A DNA stretch of 64,000 bases, taken from contig CAMQYY010000004.1 of the NCBI GenBank assembly GCA_947039515.1, forward strand, positions 1-64,000, in the 5' to 3' direction. Position numbers and translations under genes: made by a program. The stretch is from an uncultured Ureaplasma sp. (GTDB lineage: Bacteria; Bacillota_I; Bacilli_A; Mycoplasmatales; Mycoplasmoidaceae). Positions 43,223-53,964 of the stretch are shown one piece after another. Each line of letters begins with the position of its first letter. The first letter of the stretch is position 1. The notes under the pieces are model-generated. The model ran no database searches. It worked only from the letters and a program-made list of their open reading frames with translations, and was not told where the DNA came from.

Positions 43223-43258
43223 AAAATAGAGTTATCTCAAAAAGATAACTCTATTTTT
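43223..43258 (-). terminator. Strong terminator after ylxM
   Basis: AAAAATAGAGTTATCT-TTTTG-AGATAACTCTATTTTT forms a 16-bp stem with T/A runs, 17 nt after the ylxM stop. Confidence 0.9.
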
Positions 43259-43274
43259 ATAAATTGTTATTATT

Positions 43275-43583
43275 TTAGCTATATTCTATTTTTAAAAGTT
43301 CATTACTAATTGAAGCATCATCGATTTTTTCATATAATTTTATTCTCTGTCAAAATTTTTTATGAAGGTTTAATTTCTTTTCATAACTTTTTAAAATAAG
43401 AACAGTCTTTTTTAAAGAATCATTAATAGCGATTTTAGATACTTCATTATTTTTAGCTATTTCATTTAAAGATAAATCATCAAAATAATGCAATATGAAA
43501 TATTTTTTTTGCTTATCTGTTAAAAGATTTTGATAAAAATCAAACAATTCAATTATTTCATTTATTTCTTTAATTTCATTCAT
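43275..43583 (-). CDS. ylxM: YlxM-family SRP-associated HTH protein
   Basis: YlxM (UPF0122) proteins are small helix-turn-helix proteins encoded with ffh or ftsY. Residues YQNLLTDKQKKYFILHYFDDLSLNEIAKNNEVSKIAINDSLKKTVLILKSYEKKL give the sigma-region-4-like HTH typical of the family. A TGA extends the C-terminus to 102 aa (WQRIKLYEKID). It begins 2 nt after the ftsY stop, so it is co-translated with it. Confidence 0.9.
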
Positions 43584-43585
43584 TT

Positions 43586-44623
43586 TTATTCACCAAATGA
43601 TTGACTCATTCCTATAATAAAAGATTCCAAGTCAAAAGGATGTAGATCATCAATTTTTTCACCAAGACCTATAAATTTAACAGGAATCTTAAAGATATCA
43701 TTAATACTAATAATAATCCCACCTTTTGAAGTTGAATCCATTTTAGTTAAAACAATTCCTGTAACTTTTGTTGCTTCAAAAAAACCTTTAGCTTGTAAAA
43801 GCCCTGACTGACCCGTTGTAGCATCTAAAACAAGTAAAACTTCATGCGGAGCTGAATCATCAAATTTTTTAATAATATTTCTTATTTTAGTTAACTCATT
43901 CATTAAATTAGTTTTATTTTGAAGTCTACCTGAAGTATCACATATGACTAAATCATAATCTTCTTCGGTGCCTTTTTTCACGCCTTGAAAAATCACACTA
44001 GCAGGGTCTTGATTTAACTTTTGAGGAACAACAATATCTACTTCTAATTTTTCAGCTCAAACTTTTAATTGTTCAACAGCACCAGCTCTAAAAGTATCAC
44101 CTGCAACCAATAATATTTTTTTATTTTGATCTTTAAATTTTTTAGATATCTTGGCAATAGAAGTTGTTTTACCAACGCCATTAGCTCCAACTAATAAAAC
44201 AATATTTGTTCTATTTTCTTCTAAATTAATATTAGTATCAATATCAGAATTTTGAATATAATGAATTAATAATTTATCAATAAAAATTTCTTTAATCAAT
44301 TTAATATCTTTAATATTTTGAAATTTAACTTCTTCTTTTATTTGTTCAATAATAATATCAACAACACTATAACCAATATCATAAGAAAGAAGAACTTCTT
44401 CTAAATGTTCAAAAAATTTATTATCTACTTTAGTATTTTCTATTGTTAAGTCTTCAATTAATTTAGCTAGACCTTTAGATGAATTTCTTAAACCTTTATT
44501 AAAAACATCTTGTTTTTTAATTTTCTTCTTATCAAAAAGAGATTTTTTTTCTTGTTCTTGATTAATTTTTTTAGAAATCTTTTTTTGGTCTAAGTTTTTA
44601 AAAACATTTTTAAAAATACTCAT
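43586..44623 (-). CDS. ftsY: Signal recognition particle receptor FtsY
   Basis: FtsY docks the SRP-ribosome complex at the membrane. A short Lys-rich N-terminal region (residues 1-45) precedes the N domain, then the GTPase: [17 protein letters not shown] (G1), [35 protein letters not shown] (G3), [11 protein letters not shown] (G4) and [15 protein letters not shown] (closing). The 345 aa protein spans a TGA. Its ATG overlaps the smc stop (TAATG). Confidence 0.97.
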
Positions 44624-47562
44624 TAAGATTCCTCTTCAGAATTCTTAATTGCTTTTTCTAATTCAACAGAAATCATTTTTGTTATTCCAGGTGTTTGCAT
44701 AGTAGCACCTAATAAAGTATCACATTCTTTCATAGTACCAGGTCTATGTGTTATTACTAAGAATTGAGTATTTTCACCTGATCTTTTAATAATTTTAGCA
44801 AATCTTTCAACATTAGCTAAATCAAGAGCAGCTTCAGCTTCATCTAAAATAACCATAGGAAAAGAAGAAATTTTTAAGATTGTAAACAAAACAGAAATTG
44901 CTACTAAAGTTTTTTCACCACCTGAAAGTAATTTTAAATTACTAATTCTTTTACCAGGAGGATTAGCCATAATTTCTATTCCTGATTCAAGAACATTTTC
45001 TTCATCACTTAATGTGATAGCACAAGTTCCTCCACCAAATAGAAATCTAAATATTTCAGATAAATTTTTATTCACATCAGAAATAATTTTTAAAAATTTC
45101 GATTTAGCAGCTTTATCTAAACTCAAAATAGATTGCCTAATATCATTAACACTTTTTTCGATTTCTTCTCTTGATTGAGTTATTTCAGAACATTTATTTT
45201 CTTTTTCAGTTAGTTCATCAATAGCATTAAAATTAATAGCTCCAAGAGTATCTATTTCAGAATTTAATTGTCTAATTATTTCTCTAGCTTGAACTTCAGT
45301 CATTGGAAGTTCACTTAAATAATTTTCCATTACAAATTCTAATGTTAATTTATATTTTTCATTAATTTTATTTTTAATAGAGTCAATTATTCCATTGGCC
45401 TTAATTAAATTTCTTTCTTCAGAATATAATTCTTCTTTAATTGAATCTATTTTTTTTCTTAAATCTTCAAGTTTACCTTCAGAATCTCTTAATTCAGATT
45501 GATATTTATTTTTAGCACTGATTGCAATTGTATTATTCTCTTTAGCTTTAAATAAAAGTGATTTAAATTTATTGATTTCTTCTTTTAAATCATTAGAATC
45601 AATGTTACTTTTTTCATATTTCTTTTCAGAAAGAATTTCAAATTCAATAACATAATGTTCTCTTTTAGTTTTATTAGAATCATGGATAGTTGATCAAATT
45701 GATAAAGTATGATTTTTTTCATTAATTTTTTCATTAACATCATTGATGTCATATTTCAATTTATCAATAATAGCTTGATTATTTATTTTTTGTTTTTCTA
45801 AAATAACAATTTTTTCATTTAATTCTTTTTTATTATTTTCAACATTTAAAATAGAGAAATTACTTTTTTTATCATAACCTCCAGCAATAGCCCCTCCAGC
45901 AAATACAACATCTCCATCCAAGGTTATTATTTTATACATTTTGTTAATAAATTTAGAAATTCTTAAAGCATTTTCTATATTATCGCTAATAATAACTTGA
46001 CCAACTAATGAATTGATGATGTTTGAATATTTTTCATTTGTTTTTACTAAATTACCAGCAATACCTTCATAACCTTCTAAACTATTTAAAAGATTAAGGT
46101 CATCTCTTTTGATGAAACGAGATTTGATATCTGAAATTGGTAAGAAAGTTGCTTTTCCTGCTTTATTATTTTTTAAAAATTTAATAGCATTTTTAGCATT
46201 TTCACTATTATCAACAATAAGATTATTAATTGTTGAACCAAAAGCTTTCATAATAGCCTTTTCATATTTTTCATCAACTTTAATTAAATTTAAAATAGTG
46301 TCATGAACACCACTTATTCCAGCTTTATTATTCAATATTGCATTAACACCAAAATTTTGATTATTAGAAGTATTTAGTTGGTCTAAAATAAATTTTAATG
46401 TTGTCCTAGATTCTGTTAAAGTATTGATAACATCAGATTGTTTTAAGTTGATATGATAATCTTTCTCTTGTAATTCATTTAAGATATCAGTGAAAGTTTC
46501 AATTTGAAGTTTTGATTCTTTTATTTTTAGATCGCTATTATTAATGTCAATAGTTAATCCATCTATTAATTGTTTATAAGAATTAATTCTGGTATTAACA
46601 TCTGAAGCATTTAAATTATTTTCAAGATTAGAATCTATTAAAAGTTGTTTTTTCTCTAATGAATTTATTTTTTCATTATGTTCAAAAACTTTTTCATTAT
46701 ATAGGTGATTATCTTTATCAGCTTCTGATAATTTTTCTTTAATAATTAAAATTTTTGCTCTTAATTCTTCTAATTGAGGTTCAAAAATTACTTTATCTTC
46801 TTGATAAATTTTGACTGTCTCATTAAGTTTATTTATATTCTCATTTAACTTTTTAATATCTCTAACAAAAATAGTAAGTTCAATATCTTTTAATTTTTTT
46901 GATTTTTCTAAATATATTTTTGCAGTTTCAGCTTGTCTGTTTAACTTCTTTAAATCTTTTAATAATTCATTTTCTACTGTTTGAATAGCAATTAAATTTG
47001 TTTCAGCTTTTTCTAAGTTTCTTAATGATTCAGCTTTTTTGGTTGAATACATACCAATTCCAGCAGCATCTTCAAAAAGTTTTCTTCTAGCTTCTGGTTT
47101 TGAATCACTAAAAGTATTAACAGTTCCTTGGGAAATTATCCCTAAAGAACCTTTACTAAGACCTGTATCAGTAAAAATTAATTGAATATCTTTTAATCTA
47201 GCGATTTGATTATTGATTTTGTATTCACTTTCACCACTTTCTCTAAAAAGTTTTCTTGATATAGAAACAGTTGTTTCATCAGAGTGAAGTACTTTTAGTG
47301 AATTATCAAATGTTAAAACTACATGAGCAAATTTAGATTCATCACGATTAGTTGAACCTTTGAATATTAAATCAAATTTTGAATTACCCCGCATATCTTT
47401 TATTGATTGCTCACCTAAAACTCATTTAAATGCATCAACAATATTAGATTTACCAGCACCATTAGGACCAACTATTCCAGTCATTGGTTTAGTAAATTCA
47501 ATCTCAATTGGATCTGCAAATGATTTAAAACCTGAAGCATAGAATTTTTTTAAAAAGATCAT
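44623..47562 (-). CDS. smc: Chromosome segregation protein SMC
   Basis: SMC is the condensin ATPase that compacts and resolves the chromosome. The N-terminal head has [25 protein letters not shown] (Walker A). The hinge is near the middle ([36 protein letters not shown]...GKATFLPI...[14 protein letters not shown]), flanked by long coiled coils. The C-terminal head has [21 protein letters not shown] (signature) and [14 protein letters not shown] (Walker B). Length is 979 aa. GAGGT precedes the ATG. It is followed by ftsY, as is common. Confidence 0.97.
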
Positions 47563-47727
47563 TAAATTTACCTCAATTTTTTATATTTTACTATTTTTAA
47601 TTAAAAAGCTTACATATTAATGAAGCATTTTTTTATTAGTTATTATTATTAATAATAATATTATATTTACTAGTTTAAAAAACATTTTATTTATTTTTTA
47701 TTCATTAACTATTATTAGAAAAAAAGG

Positions 47728-48525
47728 CTACTTATTTTCTTTCTTCTTTATTTTTTGGGTTTGTTTATTATCTACATTATTTTCTTCATCAGAAAGTCAA
47801 CTTTCATTTTTAGATAAAGCATCACTAGCTGCGTTTTGCTGAGCTATTTGTTTGTTTTTACCACTACCAAATCCAAATAATAAAACATTATTACCTTTTC
47901 AATTTGGCATTCTTACATATAACTCAGATGTATAGGTTTTATCTTCATTAATATATTCTCTATAAAAAAACTCAAGATCTTTATGCTTTTGAATTTTAAT
48001 TTGAAAATCACTTTTAGGATCAATATTAAATTTATTTGCATCAAAATTAACAAATAAAATTTTCTTTAGTAAATTATTAACTATTGTAAAATTTTGATTA
48101 TTATCAAGCATAATAGCTGCTATTAATGCCTCAAAAATATCTGCATAAATATTGTCATTATCTTTTGATTCTTCTTGACCTTTTCCCAAAAGAGCAAATT
48201 TATCAATTTCATATTTTTTAACTACTTTACTTAAAGTTTCGCCTTTAACTAATTCAGCTCGATACAATGTAAGTTTATCTTCTTTATAATTATTATTAGT
48301 TTTGAAAAGAAATATTGAAACTAAGTATTGAATGATGCTATCACCAATAAATTCAAAACGTTCATAATCATAATTAATATTATTTTCATTCTTATATGTT
48401 TTATGAGTAAAAGCTTGAAGATAAAGAGATTTATTCTTTATTTTTATTCCATATGTTTCTAAAAATAATTCAAGTGATTCAAATCATTCTATTTCAGAAT
48501 TGAAATACTTATTGAATCTCTTCAC
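47728..48525 (-). CDS. rnc: Ribonuclease III (GTG start)
   Basis: RNase III processes rRNA precursors and other double-stranded RNA. The start is GTG preceded by AAGGAG (VKRFNKYFNSEIEW). The signature motif is YERFEFIGDSIIQYLVS (usual NERLEFLGDSVL), and DIFEALIAAIMLD holds the second catalytic acidic cluster. A dsRNA-binding domain follows (DFQIKIQKHKDLEFFY...GKGKNKQIAQQNAASDAL). The 265 aa protein ends with a Lys/Asn-rich tail. It overlaps plsX by 17 nt. The rRNA stems in this window are likely substrates. Confidence 0.93.
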
Positions 48526-49495
48526 TTATTGTCTCCTTAATTTTTTCAAGAATATTTCCATCAATTGTTTCTTTTAACATTCTAAGAGAACTATAAAATT
48601 CTTTATAACCAGCGTTACCATGAGTTTTTACTGCTATTTTATTTAAGCCGATAACAAAAGCACCAGCATAATTTTTATAATCAAATCTTTTTTTCATTGA
48701 TAAAAGAATTGGTGATGAAACTAGTAAAGAAAATAAATTTCACGGTTTTTTATATCGTTCAAGTAATTTTGAAAAAATAGTTTTAGTACTACCTTCAATA
48801 CTTTTTAAAACTAGATTACCAGCATAACCATCAGTTACAATAACATCTGGTGCTGAATTTAATATACCTTTAGGTTCTACATAACCTACATAATTAATAT
48901 TGCTATTTTTCTTCAATTTTTCATGCACTTCTCAATGGTATTCAAATCCTTTTTTTTCTTCTGTTCCAATATTTAAAACAGCTACAGTTGGATTTGGAAT
49001 ACCTCTACCTTTGGCATATATATTTGCCATAATTGCAAAATTATATAGATCTTCAGCATCACAAGTAATTGATGCACCTACATCAATTAAATTAAATCCT
49101 GATTTTTTTGATTCAAAAGTAGGAATAAAAGGCATAAATCCTGGTTTTTTAATTCCTGGAATTAGACCAAATGTTTTGTACATTAAAAAAATAAAAATAG
49201 AAGATTGACCTGCACTTAATAGGCCATCACCTTCATTATTTTTTACTAAATTAGCTGCAATTTCCATTGAAGAATTCTTTTTTCTTCTAGTATCAATTAT
49301 TTTATCTGTTTGTTCTATTTGAACATTAGAATGAACTATTTCGAATTTATCAGTTGATAAGATATATGTTTTAATTAGATTTTCATCACCCACAAGAGTA
49401 ATATCTATTTTATTTTTTTTCATAAAATCTCTAGAAGCATCTATAGCGTCCTTAAGATTTCCTTCAAAACCCATAACATCTACAATTAATTTCAT
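48509..49495 (-). CDS. plsX: Phosphate acyltransferase PlsX
   Basis: PlsX interconverts acyl-ACP and acyl-phosphate at the membrane, feeding phospholipid synthesis. The N-terminal KLIVDVMGFEGNLKDAIDAS (usual DxMGGD), GDGLLSAGQSSIFIFL (usual SAGNTGA), LIDVGASITCDAEDLYNFA and VIVTDGYAGNLVLKSIEG are all family motifs. The 328 aa protein spans three ORF-track entries joined at TGA. It lies directly after fakA (9 nt). Confidence 0.94.
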
Positions 49496-49504
49496 AAAAA
49501 ACCT

Positions 49505-51205
49505 CTATTGCACTAATATATAGTAATTAAAAGTTTTTTGGCCACCATCTTTAAAGTCACAGAAACAATTATATTTTTCACTAATATATTCCCTAATTTC
49601 TTCGATAGCATCTGAATCAACATTTTCACCTGTAAAGAAGAAAATTAAATCAGGTTTTTTGATTTTTAAAAATAACTTATCAACAGAAAATTTTAAAATA
49701 TCTATTTCATTTTTTTCAGCCTTAATAATATCTTTATCTAAAACTAAAATAAAATCATTTTCTTCAATTTTAACTTTACCAAAAGTTACATCTTTAATAG
49801 ATTTAGAAATCGTTGCTGTTGCACAATTTTTAACTTCTTTAATCATGTTTTTTATATTACTTTTAATATTTCTAGTAGAGTTAAATGCAATAGCTGCTAC
49901 TAATGATTCTGCTATATTTTTACCTTTAATTATTTCAATATTAATTCTTTCTCTAACAAGTTCTTTTGCCTCTTGTGCAGCAAGAAAAATATTTGAATCA
50001 TCTATTATTAGAATAATATTTTTTGAATTTGTTTGTTGAACTAAATTTAATAATTCACTAACTGATGGATTACCATTAATTGATGTATCAATTACATATT
50101 TAATTCCATATTCTTCATTTAAAATTTCTTTTATTTTGATACTTGGAGCTGTCATTATTATTGAAATATCTTCATTTAAAACATTTTGTTTATCCATTTT
50201 TTCAATAACTTTTTTGTTACCTAAAATTTCGATTCCATCTTTTTTTAGTTTTTCATAATATTGGTTAGTCATGTTTTCAAACTTTGTTTTTATAAATTCA
50301 CCATATTTTTGAGAAATATCTAAAAAAGTTCCTGGGAAAAAAGTATGAATATGAACCTTAACAAGACCATAATCTTCTACACAAACTAAACTATCTCCTA
50401 TTTTTGATAGCTCTTTTCTAAATTTTGTAATTGAAAATTGTTTTTTATCAAGAGAATTAGGAGAAATTTTTGTTCCTACTTCCATAATAATTTCAGAACA
50501 ATAACCAAAATCAGTTTCACCTTCTTCATTATGAAAACCATTGCTATCATAAGCATCAAAATCAATTTCAGCTAATTTTTCATCAATATCTTTACCAGTT
50601 ATTGCTGAATTAAAACCTTTTAAAAAAGTAAGAAGACCATATCCACCAGAATCAACAACACCTGCATCTTTTAAAACAGGTAAAAGATTAGGTGTATTAT
50701 CAAGTGAAACTTTTCCAAAATCAATAACATCATCGAATAGACTTTCAACAGTTTCATATTTTGATTGATTAAGCAACAATTTCTTTGAAATATCACTAAT
50801 TACAGTTAAAATTGTTCCCTCAACAGGGTTTTTAATGGAAATATAAGCAATTTTTGCTGCATTTTGAAATGATTTTATTAAATCAGCTATTGATAAAAAT
50901 GTTTGATCTTCCTTAATATCAATAATGAAACCCTTCAAAATTTGACTCAAAATAACACCGGAATTACCCCTAGCATTCATTAGTAATCCTCTTGAAAATT
51001 TATGAGATAATTGAAACATACTTTCAAATTTTTCACTTGCTATATCTTTTAAAGCTCCAGAAACAGTTAAACTCATATTAGTACCTGTATCGCCATCAGG
51101 GACTGGGAAAACATTCAATTTATTAATGTATTCAAACTCATTTTTAATTGATTGTGCACCTGAAATAAACATTTTATAAAATAAACTTAGATCAATTGTT
51201 GTCAT
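49505..51205 (-). CDS. fakA: Fatty acid kinase FakA (DAK-like, YloV family)
   Basis: FakA phosphorylates fatty acids held by FakB/DegV proteins, using ATP. The DhaL-type kinase domain is N-terminal: KLNVFPVPDGDTGTNMSLTVSGAL (three metal-binding Asp) and FSRGLLMNARGNSGVILSQILKGF. A middle zinc-type domain (FGYCSEIIMEVG...) and a C-terminal EDD-like FakB-interacting domain follow. It is 566 aa and undisturbed by TGA. It is first in the fakA-plsX-rnc operon, and a FakB-type protein is encoded at 19590. Confidence 0.93.
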   Translation of the reverse strand: MTTIDLSLFYKMFISGAQSIKNEFEYINKLNVFPVPDGDTGTNMSLTVSGALKDIASEKFESMFQLSHKFSRGLLMNARGNSGVILSQILKGFIIDIKEDQTFLSIADLIKSFQNAAKIAYISIKNPVEGTILTVISDISKKLLLNQSKYETVESLFDDVIDFGKVSLDNTPNLLPVLKDAGVVDSGGYGLLTFLKGFNSAITGKDIDEKLAEIDFDAYDSNGFHNEEGETDFGYCSEIIMEVGTKISPNSLDKKQFSITKFRKELSKIGDSLVCVEDYGLVKVHIHTFFPGTFLDISQKYGEFIKTKFENMTNQYYEKLKKDGIEILGNKKVIEKMDKQNVLNEDISIIMTAPSIKIKEILNEEYGIKYVIDTSINGNPSVSELLNLVQQTNSKNIILIIDDSNIFLAAQEAKELVRERINIEIIKGKNIAESLVAAIAFNSTRNIKSNIKNMIKEVKNCATATISKSIKDVTFGKVKIEENDFILVLDKDIIKAEKNEIDILKFSVDKLFLKIKKPDLIFFFTGENVDSDAIEEIREYISEKYNCFCDFKDGGQKTFNYYILVQ

Positions 51206-51556
51206 ATATAATCTCCATTGTTACTTTTTCTACATATTATGAAAATAATAAACATCTATTTAAATAATAACACAATAATTTATAAAAAAATATGTTAAAA
51301 TATTTTTGTAAATTATTGATTAATTAAATTTATTATTATTATTAAATTGTTAATTGAAGTATCTTAACTTCTTTTAAATTAATGTTTCATTTTTTTATCA
51401 ATTTTAGTTTACAAAAGTTAATTTTATTTTTTTTCAATAATGAATGAGATCAAGATTTAATTTACATTAAAAAAAGATTTACATACCTTCGGGTGTGTAT
51501 TTTTTTATATAAAATTATATAATAAAATATAGGTATCCAAATATAGGTGGTTTTAC
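51206..51556. other. Divergent intergenic region with UUCG-capped hairpin
   Basis: This 351-nt gap between fakA (-) and the gene at 51557 (+) has no ORF. It is nearly all A/T except for one hairpin at 51481-51507. -10-like boxes (TATAAT-like in TATATAATAAAAT) lie near 51530 for the plus-strand gene. Confidence 0.6.
51481..51507 (+). terminator. UUCG tetraloop hairpin with T run (terminator or attenuator)
   Basis: ACATACC-TTCG-GGTGTGT followed by ATTTTTTT is a strong intrinsic-terminator shape on the plus strand. No plus-strand gene precedes it before the divergent fakA start, so it must end an untranslated RNA or act as a leader attenuator. Confidence 0.65.
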
Positions 51557-52135
51557 ATGAGTTTAAAAATTTCTGATTTTTTATATATTGATGAAGTTCA
51601 AAAAAAAGCAAGTTTTGATGATGTAATAAATCAATTTTTTTTAGAAATTCAAGATATTAGTAAAAATTTATGAATTCAATATGTTACTTTGAGATTAGCA
51701 AATGATACATTCCCAAATACACTAAATTCATATCAAGCTTGTTGATATAAAAAAATTTTTATAGCAGCTTTATTAATTAAAAATAAAATTTTAAAAATTG
51801 AATATAGTAATAATATTATTAATGAAGTTTTTAATGAAAAAGAAACTTGTGATTTTTTAGTTTTACTAAAAAATACTTCTGAAATTATTTCATTAGTTAA
51901 AAAATCTATTCCATCAAAAGAATGAATGATAATGAATAAAAAATATGAAATTGACTCTTCAATTGAGAAATTAAATAATTTAGCAAATGAACCTATTAAA
52001 TTCAATTTAGAAAAACTAAAAGAACTTTCTTGAGATTTATCAGATTATGAAAATGATGACATGGAAATTGATTTTGAGGGTGATGAAAATATTACAAAAC
52101 TTTTTGAAATGTTTAATGATCAAACAAAGAATTAG
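51557..52135 (+). CDS. Uncharacterised protein upstream of tsaD
   Basis: This 192 aa protein is hidden in the ORF track by TGA codons. It begins MSLKISDFLYIDEVQKK after AGGTGG. It is acidic, soluble and has no motif I recognise. It lacks the actin-like fold start of TsaB and the P-loop of TsaE, so it is neither of the usual TsaD partners. tsaD begins 2 nt after its stop, which implies co-expression. A link to t6A synthesis is only suggested by position. Confidence 0.7.
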
Positions 52136-52137
52136 TA

Positions 52138-53088
52138 ATGTTAATAGAAAATGGAAAATATTTATTAGCAATAGAAACTAGTTGTGATGAAACTAGTTTT
52201 GCTTTTATAGATAATAATAACAAAATTGTTGAAAAAACATTTTCATCAATAGATGAGCAAAAAAAATATAATGGTGTTGTTCCTGAATTAGCATCAAGAA
52301 TGCATGAAAAATATTCCAAAATAATATTTGATGAATTAATGAATGAAAACAATATTGATATAGAAGATATCCAAGCAATTGGATATACTTCAGAGCCGGG
52401 ACTTATAGGTTGTATTCACATTGGAAAAGTTTTTGCTAAAACATTGGGTTATATTCTTAATGTTGAAGTTTTTAAATTGAATCATATGGAAGGTCATATT
52501 TTTTCTTTTGCCATTGAGAACAAAGAAATAATCAAATTTCCTTTTTTATCATTAGTAATTTCTGGTGGTAATACAATTTTATATCAAGTTAATTCTTTGG
52601 ATGACATTAAAGTTTTAAATGAAACATCTGATATTGCTGTTGGTGAGGCATATGATAAAGTAGGTATTGCACTTGGATTTAAATATCCATGTGGAAAAGA
52701 TATTGATAATCTATATGATGAAGCTAAAGCAAATATAGTTTTTACTAAAAAAACATCTCCTGAAGATAATAATTTTAGTTTTAGTGGGTTTAAAACCGCT
52801 GTTCTAAATTATATTATTAAAGAAAAAAATAAAAATACATTAGATATTGAGTCAATAGCTTCATCATTTCAAAAATCAATTATTGATAGTGTTATTAGAA
52901 AAATAAAATATTATGCTGAAATAACAAATATTGACACTATTGTAATTGGTGGAGGAGTTGCTAGTAATACTTATTTAAAAAAAGAAATAAGTTTGCTAAA
53001 AATGAACTCTTTTCTAACAAGTAATAAGTATACTAATGATAATGCTAGTATGATGGCTTTTGTTATGAAGTTAAAATACTTTTCTTAA
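52138..53088 (+). CDS. tsaD: tRNA N6-adenosine threonylcarbamoyltransferase TsaD
   Basis: TsaD transfers threonylcarbamoyl to A37 of ANN-decoding tRNAs. Motifs are LAIETSCDETSFAFID, GVVPELASRMHEK, LNHMEGHIFS (metal-binding HxxxH), LVISGGNTILYQV, GEAYDKVGIALGF, FSFSGFKTAVLNYI and VIGGGVASNTYLKKEI. The 316 aa length is typical. MtaB at 62176 would add the 2-methylthio group to the same base. Confidence 0.97.
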   Translation: MLIENGKYLLAIETSCDETSFAFIDNNNKIVEKTFSSIDEQKKYNGVVPELASRMHEKYSKIIFDELMNENNIDIEDIQAIGYTSEPGLIGCIHIGKVFAKTLGYILNVEVFKLNHMEGHIFSFAIENKEIIKFPFLSLVISGGNTILYQVNSLDDIKVLNETSDIAVGEAYDKVGIALGFKYPCGKDIDNLYDEAKANIVFTKKTSPEDNNFSFSGFKTAVLNYIIKEKNKNTLDIESIASSFQKSIIDSVIRKIKYYAEITNIDTIVIGGGVASNTYLKKEISLLKMNSFLTSNKYTNDNASMMAFVMKLKYFS

Positions 53089-53104
53089 AAAAGGATTTAT
53101 ATAT

Positions 53105-53190
53105 AAAAAAAAACTACTTGCGTAGCTTAAAAAAAGATTTAAAATTTGTGCCATACTTCAACAAAGAGCTATAAAATAGTCATCTCCCCC
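53105..53190 (-). ncRNA. Candidate structured small RNA or conserved 3'UTR element after truA
   Basis: The minus strand reads AGGGGGAGATGACTATTTTATAGCTCTTTGTTGAAGTATGGCACAAA and ends at CTAC-GCAA-GTAG plus nine T. Three nested or consecutive stems can form: GAG/CTC enclosing CTAT/ATAG, TTTGT/ACAAA, and the GNRA-capped terminator. A TATATT box lies just 5' of the G run. This is far richer in G than any other spacer here. It does not match 4.5S RNA, tmRNA or RNase P RNA hallmarks. The terminator could also simply end truA mRNA. Confidence 0.45.
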
Positions 53191-53231
53191 TAATATAACA
53201 CATTTTATTTATAGCATGATAAAATAAAAAA

Positions 53232-53957
53232 TTAATAAATAACATCAAATAAATATAAACCACAACCAGGAGCTTTATAAGTTGATTTACCCTTTTGAGG
53301 AAAATCAAATAAATTATTCAGTTCCTCTTTAGTTATTTTATTTTCATTAATAGCTAAAAATGAACCAATAATCATTCTAACCATATTTCTTAAAAAACCT
53401 TTACCGGTAATATAAAATTCAATTAAATCATCTTTTTTAATAATTTCAATTTTTTTTATTTCTCTAATAGTATTTTTAACTTCCGTTGTTGAAAATGATA
53501 AGAAATCCTTATTACCAATAAAAAGATCAATAATCTCTTTAATTTTATCAATATCAATTTTTTTATTATATTGATAAATATAATCAGAAGTAAATACATC
53601 ATAATTTTCATTTTCATTTATTTTATAAAGATAAGTTTTTTCTTTAACATCATATCTAGCATGAAATTCTTCTTTTACAATTTCTATTTCATTAATAAAA
53701 ATATCATATCTTAATTTATGATTAAGATATTTTTTTAATTCTATTAAATTTACTATTTTTTCATTATGAAAATTAAAAACTTGTTTCAATGCATGAACTT
53801 TAGCATCAGTTCTTCCTGATCCTATGATAATAATATTTTCATTAAAGAAAATACTTAAAGCTTCTTGAACAACATATTGAATAGTTCTTTGTTCATTTTG
53901 AATTGCTCAACCATGAAAATTAGATCCATTATATTTAAGAGTTATTTTATAATTCAT
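53232..53957 (-). CDS. truA: tRNA pseudouridine(38-40) synthase TruA
   Basis: TruA modifies positions 38-40 of the anticodon stem. The true N-terminus (MNYKITLKYNGSNFHGWAIQNEQRTIQ) is recovered through TGA. The catalytic motif GSGRTDAKVHALKQV contains the aspartate. FHARYDVKEKTYLYKI and GKGFLRNMVRMIIGSFLAI follow. The length is 241 aa. It lies 8 nt after ecfT, in the common ecfA-ecfA-ecfT-truA arrangement. Confidence 0.96.
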
Positions 53958-53964
53958 ATTAACC

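Noticed and set aside
53105-53190. 4.5S (SRP) RNA or tmRNA at the truA-tsaD spacer
   Set aside because: The SRP GGAAGC-type tetraloop region and the tmRNA alanine acceptor features are absent.
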